Origin: Chlamydiota bacterium
Lineage (GTDB): Bacteria > Chlamydiota > Chlamydiia > Chlamydiales > SLFE01
Assembly (NCBI GenBank): GCA_011065065.1
Contig: JAAKFL010000001.1
Span: 1 to 60,948, forward strand
Length of the DNA: 60,948 nt
Reading direction: 5' to 3'
In this document: positions 50,500 through 59,080 of the stretch, piece after piece
How the letters are laid out: the number at the start of each line of letters is the position of its first letter
Position numbering within the stretch: position 1 is the stretch's first letter
The notes under the pieces: generated by a model
Databases searched by the model: none
What the model was told of the DNA's origin: nothing
What the model saw: the letters and a program-made list of their open reading frames with translations, nothing else
Made by a program: the position numbers and the translations under genes

Positions 50500-50970
50500 A
50501 TGAGTGTAAAGCATCCGTTTTTTTTGTGTCCTGGAGAGTGGCTGGGTGAAGGAAAGATCGGGTTTAGTGCCTCAGATGAAGAGCTTCAGTTTTATACGCA
50601 TTGGAATATTTTGGATTCAGGAGATGTTCAGCTGGGGCAAAAAAATGTCCGATGTACCCAAGAAGTGGAAATGCAGGATGCAGCTGATGAAAAAATGTTT
50701 AACCGATTTCACTTTACCGAGATTGGAATCCAGAGTTTTAAAATTTTACTCGAAAACGAGCAGATAGGGACTGTTTTTGGTGAAGGGATTATCGAAAAAG
50801 ACAAGGTGGCTTGGGAGTTTCGTGGACATCCTCATATTGAAGGATTTGAGGTTTACACTTTAGGGGAAAATGGTGAGTATGAATTTCACGCTGAATATAT
50901 TTCTCCAGAAGGCTATCGATCGATTATTAATGGTCGGATTTGGAAGAAACAGTATTCTAAGAAGTCTTAA
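50500..50970 (+). CDS. Conserved hypothetical protein, possible lipocalin-like fold
   Basis: 156 residues, all-beta in appearance. It opens with FFLCPGEWLGEGKIGF, reminiscent of the G-x-W strand of lipocalin/calycin barrels, and alternating hydrophobic strands run to the end (DKVAWEFRGHPHIEGFEVY). No signal peptide or lipobox. AAGGA lies before the ATG, 15 bases after rodA. The stop overlaps the end of the converging gene by four bases. Ligand and role unknown. Confidence 0.65.
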   Translation: MSVKHPFFLCPGEWLGEGKIGFSASDEELQFYTHWNILDSGDVQLGQKNVRCTQEVEMQDAADEKMFNRFHFTEIGIQSFKILLENEQIGTVFGEGIIEKDKVAWEFRGHPHIEGFEVYTLGENGEYEFHAEYISPEGYRSIINGRIWKKQYSKKS

Positions 50971-51458
50971 ATTTCTAAAAGATTGCGCACCCATCGTTCC
51001 TTAGGCTGCTCATCAAGGGGAAGGGAATGAAAAAATTCTTTTATACTATTAAAGTAATCCTGTTCTCCCAACAACTTCAATGAGTCTACCATCTTTCCTA
51101 AACGGACTTCATAATGGTTCCATGTCTGATTATGGTCGGGATTGCTGATAGGGCTTCGGTTTTCGATATCCCATCCCCAAGAAAGGACTAAGAGTTCGAC
51201 ACCCCGGCGGAAATTCTTCATGAATTCTGCGTCACTCTTGAGATCTAAAATTTCTTGTTGATAAATGGTGTATTTTGCTCCCTGGCCAGCGCTGGTTCGC
51301 GCTATGGGAAACATCCACCAATCGTAATGATGAAGAAGAAAGGCGTTCCAATCGTGGTTTTGTGCCCAATTCTCAAACTGTTGCAATTGCTGAAAATGCT
51401 GTTTTTTCAGGTTCTCTATGCCAACAAATTGGGGATTGTGTGCAGGAATGTTCTTCAT
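50967..51458 (-). CDS. Conserved hypothetical protein, 163 aa
   Basis: A soluble protein rich in aromatic residues and histidine, with HHYDWWMFPI (about residues 43-52) and LVLSWGWDIENR as the most distinctive blocks. I do not recognise a named family. It starts eight bases after brnQ on the same strand, so it is probably cotranscribed with the transporter. Function unknown. Confidence 0.7.
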   Translation of the reverse strand: MKNIPAHNPQFVGIENLKKQHFQQLQQFENWAQNHDWNAFLLHHYDWWMFPIARTSAGQGAKYTIYQQEILDLKSDAEFMKNFRRGVELLVLSWGWDIENRSPISNPDHNQTWNHYEVRLGKMVDSLKLLGEQDYFNSIKEFFHSLPLDEQPKERWVRNLLEI

Positions 51459-51466
51459 GGTTTATG

Positions 51467-52582
51467 TTAATTTTCCACTTGGGGAGCTCCGTTCGATGAT
51501 TCGAAAAAAAACTTTTTCCCCAGATTGTAAACAGTCAAAAGAATCAGTAGCGGGCAACTGATTTCTAGAATTGGTGTTGTCACCACCATCAACCCATCAA
51601 ATGTGAATAAGGAAAGGAAATAGGTCAGAACAACTCCTATAATCACTGAATAGGAGGATGTTTCATCCCAGGGTAAATACTTTTCCTTCACAAAATCGGC
51701 AAAGACAGACAACATCGCCACTGAAGTTGTCAAACAAGCCAAAAAGACCACTCCAACAGGAATGATGCTCCATTGTGGTCCTAAGAACTGGCGAGAAATA
51801 AAGGGTAACAGCTGGTCTTTGGCGAGCGGAGCCAACAGGTCAGCGTTTCGTGCGGCCATATAGATTAAAGCCAAATAAACCATGGCTAATATTGACATCC
51901 CAATAAAACCGGATAATAAAGCCTTTTTCATTGATTGCCCTACAGGCATTTTCTCCGCTTGAATCACGGCAATAATCGATAACGAGAAGAAAAATGAAGC
52001 TATGAGATCCATTGTTTCATAACCATGGGCCAACCCGGTATGAAAAATTGAAGCTGTGGATTCAATTGAGGTTGGAGGCGCTTCAGTGCCTAACATCCCC
52101 AGTACCCACAAGACAGCTAAACAAATCAGCAAAGCGGGTGTTAAAAAATATCCCAAAACTTCGATCATGCGACTTTTCCTTACAATGGAAAAATAGACTA
52201 AGGCTGAATACACAATCCCAAAAATCCAAAGAGGCACCGTCGGAACAGCTGTCGCAAACGATTCATAGGCAACCCGGATACATCGCGGGGCGGCTCCAAA
52301 AGGAATCCAGACCATCATCAACAATGACACAAAAATTAAGGCGTTTCGTTTTCCAATGGTCTCAAAAAACTTGTTGGTGTTTCCCTGATAAGCCACCATG
52401 GCGACAACCCCAAATAAAGGGCCGATCACTCCGGATAGCAAAAATCCCAGAAAGACAGTAAACCAGTGATCTCCCGCGTATTGACCGAGAAATAGCGGGA
52501 ATACAAGATTTCCCGATCCGAAAAACATCGCGAAAAAAGCGAGTCCAATAGTAAATGGTGAAAATTTTTTTGGTTCTGACAT
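51467..52582 (-). CDS. brnQ: Branched-chain amino-acid transporter (LIVCS family)
   Basis: A 371-residue cation symporter for leucine, isoleucine and valine with about ten to eleven helices. The N-terminal signature is FTIGLAFFAMFFGSGNLVFPLFLG. WIPFGAAPRCIRVAYE and SFFFSLSIIAVIQAEK are family blocks. It is shorter than the usual 430-440 residues, mostly at loops and the C terminus. GAAGAGGA lies upstream of the ATG. Chlamydia has a homologue (CT554, as I recall). Supplies amino acids that an intracellular parasite cannot make. Confidence 0.88.
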   Translation of the reverse strand: MSEPKKFSPFTIGLAFFAMFFGSGNLVFPLFLGQYAGDHWFTVFLGFLLSGVIGPLFGVVAMVAYQGNTNKFFETIGKRNALIFVSLLMMVWIPFGAAPRCIRVAYESFATAVPTVPLWIFGIVYSALVYFSIVRKSRMIEVLGYFLTPALLICLAVLWVLGMLGTEAPPTSIESTASIFHTGLAHGYETMDLIASFFFSLSIIAVIQAEKMPVGQSMKKALLSGFIGMSILAMVYLALIYMAARNADLLAPLAKDQLLPFISRQFLGPQWSIIPVGVVFLACLTTSVAMLSVFADFVKEKYLPWDETSSYSVIIGVVLTYFLSLFTFDGLMVVTTPILEISCPLLILLTVYNLGKKFFFESSNGAPQVEN

Positions 52583-52692
52583 GTGATGAAATCCTCTTCG
52601 CTATGAATGATGTTGGTTTAAATGGCTAGCATCAACAACAACATCGATTGTTCAAACAGGATTTATTCATTTCATCACACCCTTGATATAAA

Positions 52693-52711
52693 AATCTATT
52701 TTTAATAGATT
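52693..52711. promoter_or_regulatory. Perfect inverted repeat in the brnQ/tauE divergent region
   Basis: AATCTATT-TTT-AATAGATT, an eight-base perfect inverted repeat between divergently transcribed transporter genes. It may be an operator or simply AT-rich chance. No regulator gene is adjacent. Confidence 0.3.
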
Positions 52712-52758
52712 CGGTATAAACCTAATTCTATCAGTAATTATTATTTTTGGCAATGTGA

Positions 52759-53550
52759 ATGGTTTCTATTTTGATATATTTGGGGATCGGAGCTCTAGGG
52801 GGAATCCTGGCGGGGCTCTTGGGGCTGGGTGGTGGTTTAATCGTAGTTCCGTGCCTGGCGTTTACCTTCGCAAAACTGGGGTTTCCTTCTGATATTCTGA
52901 TGCATTTCGCCATTGGTTCCTCCCTTGCCGCGATGATCACCACCACCTTTTTCTCCACTTGGGCGCATCATCGGATGGGGACGGAAATCCTGCCGATTTA
53001 TAAATTGATGGCGGGAGGAATCATCATAGGCTCATTTTTAGGAGCTCTTACAGCTGATTTTGTCCACTCCGTGATTCTCAGCGTGGCCTTTGGAGGCTTT
53101 GCTTTGATTTTTTCCTTTCAATATTTTTTGAATATCGAGTGGCAACGACGTTCATCTGAACCCAACAATCGTCTGACTATGGGCTGTTCGGTGGTGATTG
53201 GGATGATTTCCGCTTTGTTGGGAATTGGAGCTGGCACAGTAGGTCTTCCCTTTTTGACCTCGTATGAGAAAGCTCCCTTGCATCAAGCGGTGGGGATTGC
53301 TGCTGCGTTATCATTCACCGTCTCCATATTTGGAACGATCAGTTATCTCTTCACAGGATTGAACGAACCTGTGACACCTCCGTTCAGTACGGGGTATATT
53401 TATTGGCCGGCAGTTTTGGGAATCAGTTTAGGCAGTCCGCTTTTTGCATGGGGATCGGCAAGGGTAGCGCATATGTTACCAGTTTTGGCGTTGAAACGGA
53501 TTTTTGCTGTAGTGCTGTTTGTGATTGGAATTCGGATGCTCTTTTTTTAA
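52759..53550 (+). CDS. TauE/SafE-family anion transporter
   Basis: A 263-residue membrane protein with about eight helices in two repeats. Each repeat begins with a glycine-rich helix: GALGGILAGLLGLGGGLIVVPCL (residues 10-33) and GMISALLGIGAGTVGLPFL (about 153-171). The family exports sulfite, sulfoacetate or related organosulfur anions; the substrate is not evident. No Shine-Dalgarno is clear at the ATG. The stop codon lies inside the TTTTTTTAACCGCGG word that opens the following repeat, so that repeat touches the 3' end of the gene. Confidence 0.85.
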   Translation: MVSILIYLGIGALGGILAGLLGLGGGLIVVPCLAFTFAKLGFPSDILMHFAIGSSLAAMITTTFFSTWAHHRMGTEILPIYKLMAGGIIIGSFLGALTADFVHSVILSVAFGGFALIFSFQYFLNIEWQRRSSEPNNRLTMGCSVVIGMISALLGIGAGTVGLPFLTSYEKAPLHQAVGIAAALSFTVSIFGTISYLFTGLNEPVTPPFSTGYIYWPAVLGISLGSPLFAWGSARVAHMLPVLALKRIFAVVLFVIGIRMLFF

Positions 53551-53820
53551 CCGCGGATGAAATTTTAACGCAAAGGGGCAAAGACACAAAGACACAAAGA
53601 CGCAAAGATTTGTGCTTGTGCATTATGATCACGAAGTGATCTCGAACTTTTAGACGCAGATGTCGCAAATGAACGCAGATTTTTTTAACTTGAAAAAGTT
53701 AAAAAAATCTGCGTTCATTTGCGACATCTGCGTCTAAAAAGCGCATGGACCGTTGGTCCAAGTCAGGCGAACTCTTTCTTTGCGTCTTTGTGTCTTTGCT
53801 TCTTTGCGGTTAAATTTTTT
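53545..53820. repeat. Nested composite repeat with a 44-base perfect hairpin
   Basis: From outside inward: TTTAACCGC/GCGGTTAAA, GCAAAGA words on both sides, then a core hairpin. The arms of the core (53648-53691 and 53696-53739) are exactly complementary over 44 bases around a GAAA loop. On the right side AAAAAGCGCATGGACC and GTTGGTCCAA repeat the module at 5709 and 7196. The block includes the tauE stop and the last 17 codons of pdxT. Confidence 0.92.
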
Positions 53821-54362
53821 AAGACGATTTTACAAAAATATTCGTGAATCCCAGAATCATCCGTTAACTCAGGATGAAACGTCGCCCCTAAAAAACACCC
53901 CTGCTGCACCAAGACAGGCTCACCGTTCATCTCCCCCAACACATTCACGTCCTCTCCCACAGATTGAATCCGTGGTGCGCGAATAAAAATCCCCGGATAT
54001 TTCCGCTTTCTCCTTGAAGGAAATTTGATGTCTAATGAACATCGGCAAGATTCAATTTGCCGTCCATACCCATTTCGCTTCACAGTAATGTCTAAGCAAT
54101 TCTGCGCCATTAGAATCAAACCGGCACACGTTCCAAAAACTGGCTTAGCAGCCATAAATTCTTTTAAAGGTTCTTCGAAATCGGTAAAAGTGATTTGTTT
54201 TTGAATGGTTGTGGATTCTCCACCAGGAATAACCAACGCGTCACATCTTTCAAGATCTTGGGGCTGACGCACCTCAAAGGTGGCCACACCCAGTCGTTGC
54301 AACATTTCGATATGCTTGGTAAATCCGCCTTGCAAGGCAAGAACTCCGATCACACACTTCAT
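53763..54362 (-). CDS. pdxT: Pyridoxal 5'-phosphate synthase glutaminase subunit
   Basis: 199 residues; releases ammonia from glutamine for PdxS. Class I glutaminase marks: GVLALQGGFTKH at the N terminus, IPGGESTT, nucleophile Cys79 in FGTCAGLILM, and HPE in ATFHPELTDD. ATG 54362 follows the pdxS stop by five bases with GGTAAGG upstream. The final 17 residues (NLTAKKQRHKDAKKEFA) and the stop are read from the GCAAAGA repeat, giving a basic tail not expected in the family. The enzyme core is intact. Confidence 0.93.
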   Translation of the reverse strand: MKCVIGVLALQGGFTKHIEMLQRLGVATFEVRQPQDLERCDALVIPGGESTTIQKQITFTDFEEPLKEFMAAKPVFGTCAGLILMAQNCLDITVKRNGYGRQIESCRCSLDIKFPSRRKRKYPGIFIRAPRIQSVGEDVNVLGEMNGEPVLVQQGCFLGATFHPELTDDSGIHEYFCKIVLKNLTAKKQRHKDAKKEFA

Positions 54363-54367
54363 CAACC

Positions 54368-55273
54368 TTACCAACCTCGATTCGCTAAAAGCTCTTCTTT
54401 CTTCAAGTTCTCAATAATGATCCCTTTCATCGCTTCCTTCAGCCCCATGGATACTTTGGCCAGCATCTCAGGATCTTTGAAATGACTGACAGCTGAGACC
54501 ATCATTTTAGCTCTTTTCGCTGGATCATTGGATTTGAATATTCCTGATCCCACAAAGACACTTTCAGCTCCAAGGTGCATCATGAGTGCTGCGTCGGCCG
54601 GCGTTGCCACCCCGCCTGCGGCAAATAGGGGAACGGGGAGTTTCCCATTTTCCGCTACATGTTGCAGTAGCTCGTAGGAAGCTCCAAGCCTTTTCGCTTC
54701 AGCAAAGAGCTCTGCATGGTCCATCGTGGTGACGGATTTGATTTGGCGCATGATTGTTCGCATATGGCGTACCGCTTCGACAATGTTACCTGTTCCTGCT
54801 TCGCCTTTGCTGCGCAGCATGGCGGCGCCTTCCGAGATCCGACGTAAGGCCTCACCTAAATCCTTGCATCCGCATACAAAAGGGATGTTGAATGAATGTT
54901 TTTCGATGTGATTTTCTTCGTCGGCAGGAGTCAACACTTCGCTTTCATCAATGAAGTCGACAAACAGCGCTTCTAAGATATCTGCTTCAGTGAAATGGCC
55001 TATCCGGCATTTCGCCATCACAGGAATGGAGACCTCTTTTTGGATCTCTTGGATAATTTCAGGGTTCGACATACGGGCGACTCCCCCTTCTGCACGAATA
55101 TCAGAAGGAATTTTCTCCAGCGCCATGACTGCAACGGCACCCGCGTCTTCTGCAATCCGCGCTTGTTCCGCGTTTGTTACATCCATGATCACTCCGCCCT
55201 TCAGCATTTCTGCCAGGCCAACCTTCACTTCAAAAGATCCTTTTTGGGGGAGATGTTTTTCTTCTTTGCTCAT
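54368..55273 (-). CDS. pdxS: Pyridoxal 5'-phosphate synthase subunit PdxS
   Basis: A 301-residue (beta/alpha)8 enzyme building PLP from ribose 5-phosphate, glyceraldehyde 3-phosphate and ammonia. Visible blocks are GGVIMDVTNAEQARIAEDAGAVAVMALE (first strand and catalytic lysine region), MAKCRIGHFTEA, DFIDESEVLTPAD, FVCGCKDLGEALRR and the phosphate site FAAGGVATPADAALMM. ATG 55273 with GGAG upstream was chosen over an in-frame TTG at 55285. Forms one operon with pdxT. As far as I know this pathway is absent from Chlamydiaceae. Confidence 0.96.
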   Translation of the reverse strand: MSKEEKHLPQKGSFEVKVGLAEMLKGGVIMDVTNAEQARIAEDAGAVAVMALEKIPSDIRAEGGVARMSNPEIIQEIQKEVSIPVMAKCRIGHFTEADILEALFVDFIDESEVLTPADEENHIEKHSFNIPFVCGCKDLGEALRRISEGAAMLRSKGEAGTGNIVEAVRHMRTIMRQIKSVTTMDHAELFAEAKRLGASYELLQHVAENGKLPVPLFAAGGVATPADAALMMHLGAESVFVGSGIFKSNDPAKRAKMMVSAVSHFKDPEMLAKVSMGLKEAMKGIIIENLKKEELLANRGW

Positions 55274-55303
55274 GATAGACTCCAATGTACTAGTGCTCTG
55301 GCA

Positions 55304-56098
55304 CTAAAGATGTTGAAATGGGTTTGTTGATTGTCCAAAATCTCTTGTTGTTTTTCTACGTTTTAATTCGCTTCGTATTGAAAAAAGCAAATCCATGTCA
55401 AAGTCTTTGCTTGCGGCCCATCTTAAATATTCTAGCGGGACCTCTTTCATTAAACGCCCTTTGTGCTGACCAAGCGGCATGTACTTTAGGGCAATGGGCT
55501 TTTTCAATGTATTCAGAAGTTGATGGGTCGTATTAAACCGCTGACTTAAATAGCGGAAGACTCCAATGTTTACCACCACATCATTCAAGGCGCGGTGAGC
55601 CCCTTCAAATTCAATATTAAAATGTTGACGCAATTGATCAAGAGAATTCGACGGGCTTTCTCCGTATAACCTGGCCATCCGCAAGGTGTCGATAAAGGTG
55701 TTATCTATAATCTGGCATTTGACTCCTTCTCGATTTGCAGAATGAGTAATCAAATTGATGTCGAACTGAATGTTGTGTCCTACAATGATGTGGTTGCCAA
55801 TAAAATCGAGAAATTCCGGCAAGGCATCCTTGATAACAGTCTTTCCTGTCACCATGTCTTGGGTAATATTATGAATCGCAATGGAAGCTTCTGGAATAGG
55901 GCATTCGGGATCGATCAGAGCATCTTTTTGTTCGAGAATTTCCTTAATGGTAAATTTTGCCGCGGCAATTTCAATGATGCGATCATTTTTAGGATCTAAA
56001 CCGGTCGATTCACAATCAACACAAACAAAGACATCTTTCTCGATAGGACGGGATTTCTTTTTCAAATTATTCCTCTTCTTCACTTTGTAAGGCTTCAT
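55304..56098 (-). CDS. dnaQ: DnaQ-like 3'-5' exonuclease
   Basis: 264 residues. A DEDDh exonuclease domain occupies about 20-195: FVCVDCESTGLD (Asp and Glu of motif I), VGHNIQFDINLI (motif II), HRALNDVVVN (motif III). A C-terminal MPLGQHKGRLMKEVPLEYLRWAA segment resembles the ExoX/DUF3820 tail. It may proofread for PolIII or act in repair. The first ATG overlaps engB by 32 bases; a TTG at 56065 preceded by GAAGAGGAATAA is an equally good start and would drop eleven basic residues. Confidence 0.85.
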   Translation of the reverse strand: MKPYKVKKRNNLKKKSRPIEKDVFVCVDCESTGLDPKNDRIIEIAAAKFTIKEILEQKDALIDPECPIPEASIAIHNITQDMVTGKTVIKDALPEFLDFIGNHIIVGHNIQFDINLITHSANREGVKCQIIDNTFIDTLRMARLYGESPSNSLDQLRQHFNIEFEGAHRALNDVVVNIGVFRYLSQRFNTTHQLLNTLKKPIALKYMPLGQHKGRLMKEVPLEYLRWAASKDFDMDLLFSIRSELKRRKTTRDFGQSTNPFQHL

Positions 56099-56690
56099 TG
56101 ATTAATCGAATCAATTCCTGCCTCCCAATATTCTTAGTTGCAGAATAAAAGGTCGGGACAATATTATCAGCACCAAATGATCGGAGTATTTTTTGACAAT
56201 TGGCTTTCCGTTCATTCTTGCTGACTTTATCCACTTTGGTCAACACCAGAATCATTGATTTTTCGTTATGGATAATCCATTCTAACAGCTGCCGGTCATC
56301 ATCATTGGGCATGCGCCTGATATCAAACAAAAATAGAATGACTTTCAAATGGTCCCGGTTCTCTAAGTATGATTGGATCATAGGCCCCCAAGACTTCCGA
56401 ATTTTTTCAGGGACTTTCGCAAATCCATATCCTGGGAGATCTGTAAAAGCAAGAGATCCGTCAAGGGTAAAAAAGTTTAGCGCCTGGGTTTTGCCCGGAG
56501 TCGATGAGGTGCGTGCCATTTTCCTATGGCGAAAGAGGTGGTTGATCAAAGTGGATTTTCCGACGTTTGACCGACCAGCAACGGCAACTTCAGACATGGG
56601 TCGTCCGTCTTCGCTAAAGAGTCGAGGGTAGTGTTCCGACTTTAAAACGGTCTTGACAAAGATTGGATCTCTAAACTCATATTTTTTCAT
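56067..56690 (-). CDS. engB: Ribosome-biogenesis GTPase EngB/YsxC
   Basis: 207 residues; a small GTPase needed for large-subunit assembly. G1 is AVAGRSNVGKSTLINHL, the TSSTPGKTQ switch region supplies G2, DLPGYGFA is G3, LTKVDK is G4 and YSATKNIG matches G5. The start is taken at ATG 56690; a GTG two codons upstream is possible. Its 5' end overlaps tsaE by 14 bases and its 3' end overlaps the exonuclease gene, giving a tightly packed operon. Confidence 0.93.
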   Translation of the reverse strand: MKKYEFRDPIFVKTVLKSEHYPRLFSEDGRPMSEVAVAGRSNVGKSTLINHLFRHRKMARTSSTPGKTQALNFFTLDGSLAFTDLPGYGFAKVPEKIRKSWGPMIQSYLENRDHLKVILFLFDIRRMPNDDDRQLLEWIIHNEKSMILVLTKVDKVSKNERKANCQKILRSFGADNIVPTFYSATKNIGRQELIRLINEALQSEEEE

Positions 56691-57123
56691 GTCCACACTC
56701 TAATACCGTCACCAGACGACGGTTTTCTCCCAAATGCTCCAACTTGACCTTGATGTATGGCTTGGGGAGATAAGGCGCCATTCTCTCCGGCCACTCAATG
56801 CAGCAAGTGACGCCGCCTTCATCCAATAATTCGTCAAAACCCATCGCTAGAAACTCGTCTGGATCCTCCAAGCGATAGAGATCAAAATGATAGACGATGC
56901 GGTCTCCCTCGTAAATATTCAAATAGACAAATGTCGGGCTGTTGACCTGATCCTGCGGGTAATCCATCATCCCCGAAACAATCCCTTTGATCATCGTTGT
57001 CTTTCCCGATGCAAGATCTCCTTCAAAACACAAAATAGATCCTTCAGGTAACTGCTTCGCAAGATCTTGGCCGAATGACAGGGTTTCTTCAACTGAATTT
57101 AGTTCATAACTTTTCATGATCAT
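56677..57123 (-). CDS. tsaE: tRNA threonylcarbamoyladenosine biosynthesis protein TsaE
   Basis: 148 residues; the ATPase partner of TsaB/TsaD in making t6A at position 37 of ANN-decoding tRNAs. Walker A is FEGDLASGKTTMIKGI. SPTFVYLNIYEG, YHFDLYRLEDPDE and CIEWPERM are the usual family blocks. Chlamydia's homologue is CT537, next to CT536 (dnaQ-like) and CT538, the same neighbourhood as here with engB added. No clear Shine-Dalgarno. Confidence 0.93.
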   Translation of the reverse strand: MIMKSYELNSVEETLSFGQDLAKQLPEGSILCFEGDLASGKTTMIKGIVSGMMDYPQDQVNSPTFVYLNIYEGDRIVYHFDLYRLEDPDEFLAMGFDELLDEGGVTCCIEWPERMAPYLPKPYIKVKLEHLGENRRLVTVLECGHEKI

Positions 57124-57153
57124 GATGGAGGGTGGGCGGAAGGAAAGAATGGT

Positions 57154-57885
57154 TTATTCCTCATCTTCTTCCAACCATTTTTCAATGTAAGGGACAAATT
57201 CCTCATACTCAGCTAACGCCTCAATAAAACCTGTAATTTTGCCTTCAGCAAGCTGATCTTGAAGAAACGCCAAAAATTTATCTTCTATTTGAAAACGGTT
57301 TTGATTTTGTACTTCCATAAGCGACATTTTCTTGATGTAGTGGCGCTTAAAATCATCAATCACTGCGTTTTTACTATTAAACAATTTCCCGTTCAATGCC
57401 GAGGTGTAGACCGTCTTGGAAATCGGTGCCTTTGCCGATTTCGTCTTCTCTGCATAGTCCTTGATCACATCCGGGTCCTCCGATACAAAAAACCGCTTGA
57501 CTCGTAACCCCCCAACACGCTCCGTATTCTCAGGACACTTCGAAACCCAATCATAGATCGCATCCTGCGGATTAGGATGGGTGTTATCCCCAAAAACCTT
57601 CCCTGTAAAAGGACAGATGTAAATCTTTTTTGTATTTTCATTCACATCTTCAAGACTGAAACGAATCTTGATCTCCGTCTCCTTCCAAAGCTTCCCATCT
57701 TCCTCCAGAGCCCCGACCAACTTGTCAATTCCACTGTAAATCGTCTTGTCCCGAGGAAATAACACAGGTTGAATGTTAAGTTTTTTTTCGATAAAACGAA
57801 GGTAGGTATTAATTAACTCCGGGTTACTGGTGTCAGTAAGGTATTTCAATACGGCCGTTTTTTGGTCCTTACTTATTTTCGTCAT
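57154..57885 (-). CDS. Chlamydial conserved hypothetical protein (CT538-like, DUF2709)
   Basis: 243 residues. I match it by memory and by gene order (next to tsaE and dnaQ-like) to Chlamydia CT538, a DUF2709 family confined to Chlamydiae as far as I know. Features: ICPFTGKVFGDNTHPNPQDAIYDWVSKCP near residue 90 and a related TVYTSALNGKLFNSKNAVIDDFKR near 155. The two may be an internal duplication. The C terminus is acidic. No signal peptide. First gene of the minus-strand run 57885 to 55304. Function unknown. Confidence 0.8.
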   Translation of the reverse strand: MTKISKDQKTAVLKYLTDTSNPELINTYLRFIEKKLNIQPVLFPRDKTIYSGIDKLVGALEEDGKLWKETEIKIRFSLEDVNENTKKIYICPFTGKVFGDNTHPNPQDAIYDWVSKCPENTERVGGLRVKRFFVSEDPDVIKDYAEKTKSAKAPISKTVYTSALNGKLFNSKNAVIDDFKRHYIKKMSLMEVQNQNRFQIEDKFLAFLQDQLAEGKITGFIEALAEYEEFVPYIEKWLEEDEE

Positions 57886-57990
57886 TGTGACCCCATGATG
57901 TCATTAGTTAAATAAAAAAATAACTTGTGTTGAACTAATTTTACAGGGGGAGAGGTTATAAAACAAGAGGATTTTAAAGAGGAGTCAGGA

Positions 57991-59079
57991 GTGTTGAAAA
58001 CAGATAAAATCAAAATTCAAGAGATCGATATCCCCAACTACGAAAAGGTCATCCACGCGGTCTATCCCACTGTGGGACTCAACTGTTTTATCGCCATCCA
58101 CAACACAACTCTTGGGCCTGCCCTTGGAGGAACCCGCATCTATCCCTACAAAAACGAAGAAAGTGCCCTCGAAGATGTCCTTCTACTCGCCAAGGCCATG
58201 ACTTATAAGTCTGCTTTGGCTGAGACTGGGTTGGGCGGAGGAAAAGCGGTGATCATCGCTAATCCAGAGACGCAAAAGACAAAGAATCTTCTGCTGGCCT
58301 ATGGGGAAGTGGTCAATTATCTGAAAGGAAGGTACATCGCCGCTGAAGATGTAGGATCGACCATCCACGATATGTTGATCGTCAATGAGCAAACGCCCTA
58401 TGTAGCCGCTCTTCCCACTGCTGAAAGTAGTGGCGATCCTTCCCGTTTCACGGCAAGGGGGGTCTACTGGGGGATCAAAGCAGCAGGGAAAACTTTGTGG
58501 GGTTCTGATTCCCTCAAGGATAAAAAAATCGCCATTCAAGGGCTTGGTTCCGTAGGATCAAAGTTAGCGCGACACCTTTTTTGGGAAGGAGCCATTTTGT
58601 ATGTGACCGACCTCGAACAGACTCAAATTCAAAATATTTGTAAGGAGTACAGCGCGGAAGGAGTTGGTCGCGATGAGATTATGCAAATAGAGTGCGATAT
58701 ATTTACTCCTTGTGCCCTCGGAGGAATTCTTAATGAGGAGACTATCCCTCATTTGGCTTGTAAGGGGGTGGCAGGGTCTGCAAACAACCAACTTCTCTAC
58801 AATCACAACGGAACCGATTTGATGGAGAGAGAGATCCTTTATGCTCCAGATTTTGTGATCAATGCCGGCGGCATCATCAATGCTGCTGCGGAATTCGACG
58901 AAGGAGGCTACAGCGCCAGAAAGGCGATGGATCAAACCAATAAAATTTATAATACTCTTCTTGCGATATTTGACATAGCCCACGAAGAGAGAAAACCGAC
59001 GGTCCAGGTCGCTTTTGAGTTAGCTGAATATAAATTAAAAAATAAAATTGGAAAGAGAGAGAAACCAATTACTTTTTAA
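57991..59079 (+). CDS. ldh: Leucine dehydrogenase (Glu/Leu/Phe/Val dehydrogenase family)
   Basis: 362 residues; NAD-dependent oxidative deamination of branched-chain amino acids. The N-terminal catalytic domain shows GPALGGTRIYPY, LAKAMTYKSALAETGLGGGKAVI (catalytic lysine region) and AAEDVGST. The NAD-binding fold is IAIQGLGSVGSKLARHL, with VTD after the second strand, and CALGGILNEETI and GSANNQL close the site. Start is GTG with GAGGAG seven bases upstream. Chlamydia CT773 is the counterpart. Pairs functionally with BrnQ import. Confidence 0.92.
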   Translation: MLKTDKIKIQEIDIPNYEKVIHAVYPTVGLNCFIAIHNTTLGPALGGTRIYPYKNEESALEDVLLLAKAMTYKSALAETGLGGGKAVIIANPETQKTKNLLLAYGEVVNYLKGRYIAAEDVGSTIHDMLIVNEQTPYVAALPTAESSGDPSRFTARGVYWGIKAAGKTLWGSDSLKDKKIAIQGLGSVGSKLARHLFWEGAILYVTDLEQTQIQNICKEYSAEGVGRDEIMQIECDIFTPCALGGILNEETIPHLACKGVAGSANNQLLYNHNGTDLMEREILYAPDFVINAGGIINAAAEFDEGGYSARKAMDQTNKIYNTLLAIFDIAHEERKPTVQVAFELAEYKLKNKIGKREKPITF

Positions 59080-59080
59080 T

